DNA of 11,876 nucleotides from positions 12,185 through 24,060 of the forward strand of contig FR891180.1 of assembly GCA_000433515.1 (NCBI GenBank). Direction: 5' to 3'. Under the pieces are notes generated by a model that ran no database searches, was not told where the DNA came from, and worked only from the letters and a program-made list of their open reading frames with translations. Positions 7,304-11,876 of this stretch are shown here, piece after piece; position 1 is the first letter of the stretch, and every line of letters begins with the position of its first letter. This stretch comes from Candidatus Colimorpha enterica (GTDB taxonomy: Bacteria > Bacillota > Clostridia > Oscillospirales > CAG-272). The position numbers were made by a program, and so were the translations under genes.

Positions 7304-7332
7304 TTGTCACCGCCGTCACAACGTGATATAAT
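7304..7332 (+). promoter_or_regulatory. Sigma-A promoter of thiN, extended -10
   Basis: TTGTCA (7304-7309; 5 of 6 consensus), a 17-base spacer, then TATAAT (7327-7332; 6 of 6), with TGA just before the -10 as an extended -10. The predicted start is near 7339. No TPP riboswitch elements are seen between here and the start codon. Confidence 0.85.
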
Positions 7333-7384
7333 AATATGGTCGGATATTGCGCCGCACGCATTCCGACAGAAAGAGGCATATAAA

Positions 7385-8026
7385 ATGTGCAAGGAATGCT
7401 GTATAGTTGCCGCCGGACCGTCTCCGTCGTTCATAGTCCCGGGGGCTTTTGTAATTGCTGCCGACGGAGGGCTTGAAAAGCTGCGTGAGGACGGGATCAC
7501 CCCCGATCTTGTGATGGGCGATTTCGATTCCCTCGGTGAGAATCCGACGGGCGACAATGTCCTGACCTTTCCGAAGGAGAAGGACGACACCGACACAATG
7601 CTCGCAATAAAGGAAGCACTGCGCCGCGGCTATGAAAAGATATATATATCCGGCGCCGTCGGCGGGAGACTTGACCACACCGTGGCAAACATACAGTCGC
7701 TGATCTTTGCGGTAAAGCTCGGCGCCGAGGCATACCTCTGCGGAGGTGAGGAGACCGTGACCGTCATAAATTCCGGAAGCGTGAAATTCCGCGAAAAGCC
7801 GTCCGGAAGAATTTCGGTGTTCTGCCTCAGCGATTCGGCGACAGCGGTAAATATCTCGGGGCTGAAATATCAGGCGGTCGGGGCATCTCTTTCGAATATG
7901 TTCCCGATTGGCGTCAGCAATGAATTTATCGGCGGGGAGGCTTCGGTCTCGCTTTCGTCGGGAATTCTCGGAATCATATGGGACGGGGTTCCTGATGATA
8001 TAACCGTTGCCCCGAAGAGGGATTAA
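7385..8026 (+). CDS. thiN: Thiamine pyrophosphokinase
   Basis: A 213-residue cytosolic kinase that transfers pyrophosphate from ATP to thiamine, making thiamine pyrophosphate directly from salvaged thiamine. The family motifs are all present: AADGG (25-29), the PDLVMGDFDS block (40-49) with the metal-binding acidic residues, KDDTD (67-71), the GAVGGRLDHTVAN segment (90-102) and the C-terminal thiamine-site GVSNEF (176-181). The frame stays open back to 7172, but that stretch contains the promoter. The ATG at 7385 has AAAGAGG (7370-7376) 8 bases ahead and gives the normal family length. The next gene's Shine-Dalgarno sequence overlaps this stop codon, so the two are coupled. Confidence 0.95.
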   Translation: MCKECCIVAAGPSPSFIVPGAFVIAADGGLEKLREDGITPDLVMGDFDSLGENPTGDNVLTFPKEKDDTDTMLAIKEALRRGYEKIYISGAVGGRLDHTVANIQSLIFAVKLGAEAYLCGGEETVTVINSGSVKFREKPSGRISVFCLSDSATAVNISGLKYQAVGASLSNMFPIGVSNEFIGGEASVSLSSGILGIIWDGVPDDITVAPKRD

Positions 8027-8042
8027 GGAGAAAACAGACAGA

Positions 8043-8705
8043 ATGATAAAAGGTGCAATTTTCGATGTAGACGGAACTCTTGTCGATTCGATGGATATGT
8101 GGAATCACTGCGGGGTGAATTATCTTAAATCCCGCGGGATCACACCGGAGCCGGGGCTGAGCGAAAAGCTGGCGACCTTTCCGATAAACGTGACGGGAGA
8201 GTATCTGAGGGAGCATTATCACATTGACCGCTCTGCCGCAGAGATAACAAAAGACCTGAACGACACAGCCCTCGATTTTTACATGAACCGCGCCGAGAGA
8301 AAGCCGTATGTGACAGAGCTTCTTGACGCGCTTTCCGAGGCGGGAGTGCTCATGATAACCGCAACAGCCAGCGATTCCGGGGTTGTGAGGAGGCTTCTCC
8401 GAAGGCTCGGACTTGAAAAGTACTTCTCCGGTATATACAGCTGCGAGGAGCTTGGCTGGGACAAGATGCATCCTGAGTGCTACCTGAAGTGCCTGACGAT
8501 ACTTGATACGGAAAAAGAGACGACATGGGTGTTCGAGGATATGCTCCACGCCGCCCATTCCGCGCACCTCGCCGGACTCCGCGTCGGAGGAATGTACGAC
8601 CGCCCGAGCGCGGCAAACGAGGAGATAATGCGCAGCTTCTGCGACCGCTATCTCAAAACCGAAGAGGATTTCGGGAATTTCATAAAAGAAGAGGTGGAGA
8701 TCTGA
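8043..8705 (+). CDS. HAD-superfamily phosphatase (beta-phosphoglucomutase-like subgroup)
   Basis: A 220-residue haloacid dehalogenase-type hydrolase. Motif I is FDVDGTLVDS with nucleophile Asp8 and acid/base Asp10. A helical cap follows (about 16-85). Motif II is Thr106 in LMITATAS, motif III Lys141 in GWDKMHPE, and motif IV E165-D166 with Mg-binding acidic residues in VFEDMLHAA. This is the layout of subfamily IA enzymes such as phosphoglycolate or sugar phosphatases and beta-phosphoglucomutase; the substrate cannot be read from the sequence. AAGGAG (8025-8030) overlaps the thiN stop, and the ATG lies 12 bases further on. Coupling to thiN suggests, without proof, a role in dephosphorylating thiamine phosphate or a related metabolite. 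Confidence 0.9.
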   Translation: MIKGAIFDVDGTLVDSMDMWNHCGVNYLKSRGITPEPGLSEKLATFPINVTGEYLREHYHIDRSAAEITKDLNDTALDFYMNRAERKPYVTELLDALSEAGVLMITATASDSGVVRRLLRRLGLEKYFSGIYSCEELGWDKMHPECYLKCLTILDTEKETTWVFEDMLHAAHSAHLAGLRVGGMYDRPSAANEEIMRSFCDRYLKTEEDFGNFIKEEVEI

Positions 8706-8743
8706 AAGTTCCTCTCCCGGAATAATCTCCGAACTTCAAAAAT

Positions 8744-8784
8744 ACCCCCTGTCCCCCGCACCGCGGAGAACAGGGGGTTGTCTT
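8744..8784 (+). terminator. Bidirectional terminator between the HAD gene and the small membrane protein gene
   Basis: A 9-bp stem (ACCCCCTGT at 8744-8752 against 8770-8778) with a further small CCGC/GCGG stem inside the loop. On the plus strand it is followed by TTGTCTTT. On the minus strand ATTTTTG follows, so the same hairpin can end both converging transcripts. The small gene's stop codon lies only 5 bases from the stem. Confidence 0.85.
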
Positions 8785-8957
8785 TATTCGACATAATCGA
8801 ATTTTTTTGCGGGATCTTTAGGAATATCCCTTCCGTCCTGAAGAATAAGCCGGATTTTCTTCAGCTCCGTCGGAACAACGATAAGATACCGGAACAGACA
8901 GATTATCAGCGCGATAGCAACCGCTATCCAAAGCAGTGTAAAATACAGTTCTTCCAT
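8784..8957 (-). CDS. Small one-pass membrane protein, 57 residues, function unknown
   Basis: Not recognised. The product starts MEELYFTLLW and has one strong membrane helix (about 6-28, including WIAVAIALIICLF). A charged C-terminal half follows (29-57, TELKKIRLILQDGRDIPKD), likely cytoplasmic by the positive-inside rule and partly amphipathic. The chosen ATG at 8957 has a strong GGAGGG five bases upstream. An in-frame ATG at 8975 would add MILEGK but has no ribosome binding site and falls in the T-tract of the leader terminator. The stop is close to a terminator. No promoter fits between the upstream hairpin and this start, so expression should depend on readthrough of the structured leader. 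The clean start signals and tight packing argue for a real gene, although it is short. Confidence 0.7.
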   Translation of the reverse strand: MEELYFTLLWIAVAIALIICLFRYLIVVPTELKKIRLILQDGRDIPKDPAKKFDYVE

Positions 8958-8973
8958 TTTTCCCTCCAAAATC

Positions 8974-9001
8974 AAAAAAGTGCGCAGCCGAAGCCGCGCA
9001 C
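8974..9001 (-). terminator. UUCG-capped intrinsic terminator in the leader
   Basis: On the minus strand, GTGCGCGGC-TTCG-GCTGCGCAC (9001-8980) forms a 9-bp stem with one G-U pair and a UUCG tetraloop, followed by six T (8979-8974) and GATTTT. It stands immediately before the GGAGGG of the small gene, so it can gate that gene's transcription. A competing pairing of its 3' half with the P1 3' strand is possible. Confidence 0.85.
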
Positions 9002-9130
9002 GAAAAATACCGGCTCCGATTGCTGCGACACAATTCAGGCACTCTTTACAGGTATGCTGAAAAGGAGTCTGTATTTTTACCGTGGGTAAAAAAACACACC
9101 TGAAAAAGCCTGTATTGAATTGTGTCGCAA
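8974..9130 (-). ncRNA. Structured leader RNA / candidate riboswitch or attenuator upstream of the small membrane protein gene
   Basis: A predicted minus-strand RNA of about 155 nt starts near 9129 and ends in a terminator. P1 pairs the 5' end with 9037-9021: 13 perfect base pairs (9128-9116 with 9037-9025), extendable outward to 17 with one G-U if the start is slightly earlier. Inside are GGC/GCC (9110-9108 with 9040-9038), then P3 (9102-9095 with 9056-9049, 8 bp with one G-U). P3 encloses hairpin P4 (9092-9085 with 9081-9074, loop CAC) and an unpaired stretch holding ACUCC. A linker and then the UUCG-capped terminator follow. P1 and P3 each contain a pair that is G-U on this strand but would be A-C on the other, which fixes the orientation. 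I see no match to T-box, TPP, SAM, glycine, c-di-GMP or other classes I can recall. It could also be a stable small RNA with some readthrough. Confidence 0.7.
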
Positions 9131-9135
9131 CATTA

Positions 9136-9164
9136 ATTATACATTATGCCCGTCCCAATGTCAA
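9136..9164 (-). promoter_or_regulatory. Full-consensus sigma-A promoter of the structured leader
   Basis: On the minus strand, TTGACA (9164-9159), a 17-base spacer, then TATAAT (9141-9136): both hexamers and the spacing equal the consensus. The predicted start near 9129 is at the first bases of the leader's closing helix. Confidence 0.9.
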
Positions 9165-9174
9165 CCCTCAGCCA

Positions 9175-9212
9175 ACAAAAAACCTTCCCCGGCGTAAGAT
9201 ACCGGAGAAGGT
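9175..9212 (-). terminator. Intrinsic terminator of the ABC transporter operon
   Basis: On the minus strand an 11-bp stem (9212-9202 with 9192-9182, one G-U pair) closes a 9-base loop and is followed by a T-run and GTTGG. On the plus strand the G-U position would be a C-A mismatch, so it works for the minus-strand operon, which stops 25 bases upstream. Confidence 0.88.
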
Positions 9213-9236
9213 CATTTTTATGCAGTTTCCGTGCGC

Positions 9237-11078
9237 TCAGAGCACTGCCTCTGCCGCTTCCTTTTCAAACTGTCTCGTGTAAAGCCCGCAATAGTACCCG
9301 CGCGCCTTCATAAGCTCCGCGTGTCTGCCGCGCTCCACGATCTTTCCGTCGCGGACGACGATGATAACATCCGCGTCGCGGACGGTCGAAAGCCGGTGGG
9401 CGATTATGAACGACGTTCTTCCCGCCGTCACCTTGCCCATTGCCTTTCTGATTATCTCCTCCGTCATGGTGTCAACAGAGGAGGTCGCCTCGTCAAGAAC
9501 AAGTATCCTCGGGTCGGCGATTATCGCGCGCGCAAAGGACAGAAGCTGTTTTTCTCCGGTGGAGAGCAGGTCACCGCCCTCTCCGACCTCGCTGTCAAGC
9601 CCTTTGTCCATCTTCTCAACGACCTTGTCGGCAGAGACGGTGCGGAGGGCTTCGTATATCTCCTCATCCGTCGCATCGGGCTTTCCGTAACGGAGGTTGT
9701 CCCTGACGGTTCCCGAGAAGAGGTGCGGCGACTGAAGCACATACCCGATGTTCGAGTGCAGCCAGAGCTGCGAACGCTCCCTTGCATCCCTTCCGTCGAT
9801 GAGAATGCGTCCCTCCGAAGGCTCAAAGAACCGGCAGACAAGGTTGACAAGCGTCGATTTGCCCGCGCCGGTCTCGCCGACTATCGCGACCTGAGTACCC
9901 TGTGCGATCTTCAGCGAAAAATGCTCAAGCACGCGGTCGTTGCCGTCGGGATAGGTAAAGCTGACATCGTCGAATTCAATGTCCCCGTGCAGCTTCTCCC
10001 AGTTTTCACGCTTCGGCTCAAAGGTGTCGCCGTATTTCGCAATGACCTCCGGAGTGTCTGCAACGTCGGATTTTGTTTCAAGCAGCTTTGTCACGCGCTC
10101 TATGTTGACCTGAGTGTTGATAAGCGTCGAAACCGCGTCGATGACCCAGATAAGCGGCTCCATAAGCCCCTGAGCGTATGACATGAATACCGAAAGGGTT
10201 CCGATCTCCATCGCCTGCTTCATGGTGATGATCCCGCCCTGCCACAGGACAAGGGCAAGCGCAACAAACGAGAAGAACGAGACTGTCGAGAACAGCACGC
10301 CCCGGAAATGCGTCGCCCTTACGGCTGTGCGCTTCATGTTTCCGGTGTCGGCTCTGAACTCGTCTGTTATCTTGTCCTCAACGACAAGGGTCTTTATCGT
10401 CTTTGCACCGGTGATACCCTCGTTGTAGTCGCCGGAGATGCGGGAATTCAGCTCACGCAGCTGACGGTTCAGCCGTGTCAGCCTGTTCAGGCACAGCGCG
10501 ATAAGCACAATGGCAAGCGGAACGATCATAACGACCGCAAGCGCCAGCTTCACGTTTATCGAGAACATGACGGCAACCGCGCCGATTATGTACGTCGTGT
10601 GCCATACGCTGTCCATCATTACCCACGACACAAGAGAGCCTATCCTTGAGGTATCGCTCATTATTCTTGAGTGGATATATCCGACGCTGTTCTGGTTGAA
10701 ATACGTGAATGAGAGCGTCTGAAGATGATCAAAGCAGGTTCTGCGCAGATCGTGATTGATCATCACCTCAACTCTTGTCGCGCTGTATGTGGTGACAAAG
10801 TCGGATGCCACCCTTACGGCAAGAGTAAGGATATAAAGCCCCACGAAATACGGGAGTCCGGTCAGTATGCCGTCTGCAATGTAATTGTCAAGCGCATACT
10901 TCTGAAAAAGCGGGAACACGATGTCGATGGCACTGCTGACAACGCCGAGAAGCATCATCACCGCAAGCCTTTTCCGGTACGGCTTCAGAAACGGGAGCAG
11001 ACGGTTCAGCCCGAAATACGGCAGACGCACATACTCCTCTTTTTTCTTTTTTCCGGTTTTGTTTGTCTGACCGTTCAT
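9237..11078 (-). CDS. Heterodimeric ABC exporter, subunit with catalytic Walker B (ATP-binding/permease)
   Basis: A 613-residue half-transporter with a six-helix type IV exporter membrane domain (about 35-330) fused to an ATPase domain (about 365-605). Walker A is GETGAGKS (401-408), the Q-loop is Gln449, Walker B is ILVLDE with catalytic Glu530, and the H-loop is His561. The signature motif is altered: LSTGE (505-509) in place of LSGGQ/E. Together with its partner (Asp in place of the Walker B Glu), this matches exporters such as TM287/288, LmrCD and BmrCD, where one of the two ATP sites is degenerate. The N-terminal ten residues are polar and Lys-rich. The ATG overlaps the partner's stop by 4 bases and has AGGAGG upstream. 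The substrate (drug, lipid or peptide) is unknown. Confidence 0.94.
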   Translation of the reverse strand: MNGQTNKTGKKKKEEYVRLPYFGLNRLLPFLKPYRKRLAVMMLLGVVSSAIDIVFPLFQKYALDNYIADGILTGLPYFVGLYILTLAVRVASDFVTTYSATRVEVMINHDLRRTCFDHLQTLSFTYFNQNSVGYIHSRIMSDTSRIGSLVSWVMMDSVWHTTYIIGAVAVMFSINVKLALAVVMIVPLAIVLIALCLNRLTRLNRQLRELNSRISGDYNEGITGAKTIKTLVVEDKITDEFRADTGNMKRTAVRATHFRGVLFSTVSFFSFVALALVLWQGGIITMKQAMEIGTLSVFMSYAQGLMEPLIWVIDAVSTLINTQVNIERVTKLLETKSDVADTPEVIAKYGDTFEPKRENWEKLHGDIEFDDVSFTYPDGNDRVLEHFSLKIAQGTQVAIVGETGAGKSTLVNLVCRFFEPSEGRILIDGRDARERSQLWLHSNIGYVLQSPHLFSGTVRDNLRYGKPDATDEEIYEALRTVSADKVVEKMDKGLDSEVGEGGDLLSTGEKQLLSFARAIIADPRILVLDEATSSVDTMTEEIIRKAMGKVTAGRTSFIIAHRLSTVRDADVIIVVRDGKIVERGRHAELMKARGYYCGLYTRQFEKEAAEAVL

Positions 11079-11876
11079 GCCGTGACCTCCTCTCCGATGT
11101 TTTCTGCCTCATAATCGGGGCTTGAGGTCTGAATGTCGTAAATGCGCCGGTAAATGCCGCCGTCAATCGCCATAAGCTCGTCATGCCGCCCCATTTCCGC
11201 AATCCTACCGCGGTCAAGAACCAAAATGAGATCGGAGTTCATGAGGGTCGATGTGCGGTGGGAAATCAGAAACACGGTCGCACCTCCGAGCTGCCGGTCA
11301 AGCCCCGCGCGTATCGCCGCATCGGTCTCCGCGTCAACTGCGGAAAGCGAGTCGTCAAATATCATTATCGGCGTTTTTTCCGTCAGCATCCTTGCGATAG
11401 CAGCCCTCTGCTTCTGGCCGCCGGAAAGAGTCACTCCGCGCTCTCCGACGAAGGTATCGTACCCTTCCGAAAAGCCGGTGACGGTATCGTCAAGGCAGGC
11501 AATTGCGGAGGCTTCGCGGATCTCGTCCATAGTTATGTCCGGACGGGTTATGCCGATGTTCTCCGCGATCGTGCGGGAGAAGAGATACGGCTCCTGAAGC
11601 ACGATTCCGATGTTTTTCCGCAGATATGCCGCCTTTATGTCCTTTATGTCTGTGCCGCCGATGGTTATCCTGCCGCCGCTTCCGTCCTCGGGAAGCTCGT
11701 AAAGCCGGTCGAGCAGATACATAAGGGTGGATTTGCCGGAACCGGTGCCGCCGAGTATCCCGACGGTTTTCCCTGCCCGTGCAGTGAAGGAAATATGCGA
11801 CAGCAGCTCCGGACATCCCTCATAGGCGAAGGAAACGTCGTCGAATACGATGTCCCCGTGCATATCCGGCTCGCCC
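11075..11876 (-). CDS. Heterodimeric ABC exporter, partner subunit with degenerate Walker B (ATPase domain only, cut by window end)
   Basis: The ATPase domain of the partner half-transporter. The frame is open through the window edge (GEPD precedes the first ATG at 11863), so the membrane domain lies outside the window. Counting from that ATG, Walker A is GGTGSGKS (38-45), the Q-loop Gln90, the signature a normal LSGGQ (146-150) and the H-loop His202. Walker B is IMIFDD, with Asp171 at the place of the catalytic Glu. That substitution plus the altered signature in the other subunit would place both defects in one composite ATP site, leaving the second site intact. Translation is coupled to the downstream subunit by an ATGA overlap. 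Confidence 0.93.
   Translation of the reverse strand, partial: GEPDMHGDIVFDDVSFAYEGCPELLSHISFTARAGKTVGILGGTGSGKSTLMYLLDRLYELPEDGSGGRITIGGTDIKDIKAAYLRKNIGIVLQEPYLFSRTIAENIGITRPDITMDEIREASAIACLDDTVTGFSEGYDTFVGERGVTLSGGQKQRAAIARMLTEKTPIMIFDDSLSAVDAETDAAIRAGLDRQLGGATVFLISHRTSTLMNSDLILVLDRGRIAEMGRHDELMAIDGGIYRRIYDIQTSSPDYEAENIGEEVTA

Noticed and set aside
7333..7384. TPP riboswitch upstream of thiN
   Set aside because: The leader is only about 45 bases and lacks the CUGAGA and other conserved TPP elements.
7172..7384. N-terminal extension of thiN to an ATG at 7172
   Set aside because: This stretch contains the near-consensus promoter and has no family motifs; the start at 7385 has a ribosome binding site and gives the normal length.
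8974..9130. 6S RNA, SRP RNA or T-box leader
   Set aside because: There is no large central bubble flanked by long stems as in 6S, no GGAA-type SRP apical loop, and no T-box AGGGUGGNACCGCG motif. These were checked by eye only; Rfam models should confirm.
8958..9130. Leader-peptide attenuation upstream of the small membrane protein gene
   Set aside because: No ATG with a ribosome binding site occurs in the leader; the only nearby ATG (9133-9131) lies before the predicted transcription start.
9021..9132. The long inverted repeat read as a miniature transposable element with terminal repeats
   Set aside because: No target-site duplication is visible at the ends, the repeat starts at the predicted transcription start, and its imperfect positions are G-U pairs on one strand, which suits an RNA fold better. 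A genome-wide copy search would settle it.

Overview
The window looks like a chromosomal piece of a low-to-mid GC Firmicute, most likely a spore-forming Clostridia of the Ruminococcaceae/Oscillospiraceae type. This rests on a clear SpoIIID sporulation regulator, a Firmicutes-type thiamine pyrophosphokinase, a heterodimeric multidrug-type ABC exporter, strong GGAG-type ribosome binding sites, sigma-A promoters, and frequent ATA and AGA codons in a roughly 50-55% GC background. The family placement is inference; the genus cannot be told from this sequence. Gene density is high and no mobile element, CRISPR array, tRNA or rRNA was seen.

Layout. (1) 1-2851, plus strand: the 3' end of a 5-formyltetrahydrofolate cyclo-ligase gene, a CPBP-family membrane protein overlapping it by 4 bases, then mltG (cell-wall lytic transglycosylase) and a strong terminator. 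(2) 2947-4153, plus strand: gap (glyceraldehyde-3-phosphate dehydrogenase) as a single gene with its own promoter, terminator and high-expression codon use. (3) 7271-4241, minus strand: pepT, a membrane-anchored metallophosphoesterase and an Ig-like lipoprotein are tightly coupled by 4-base overlaps. They are followed by spoIIID, which has its own candidate mother-cell (sigma-E-type) promoter just after the lipoprotein stop. (4) 7304-8784, plus strand: a divergent pair of thiN (thiamine pyrophosphokinase) and a HAD-family phosphatase behind a near-consensus promoter, ending in a bidirectional terminator. (5) 9164-8784, minus strand: a consensus promoter, a folded leader RNA of about 155 nt ending in a UUCG-capped intrinsic terminator, and then a gene for a 57-residue one-pass membrane protein whose ribosome binding site lies only a few bases after the terminator. 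(6) 11876-9175, minus strand: the two halves of a heterodimeric ABC exporter (the upstream half cut by the window edge) and their terminator.

Most of the window is housekeeping: one-carbon metabolism, peptidoglycan, glycolysis, peptide breakdown, thiamine cofactor and export. The item most worth following is region 5. The leader starts at the predicted transcription start with a 17-bp closing helix and carries an inner branched fold. It can switch between terminator and antiterminator pairings, and it leaves no room for a separate promoter for the small gene. It resembles an orphan riboswitch or attenuator, and I could not match it to any class I know. Three helix positions are G-U pairs only when read on the minus strand, which fixes the orientation of the RNA.
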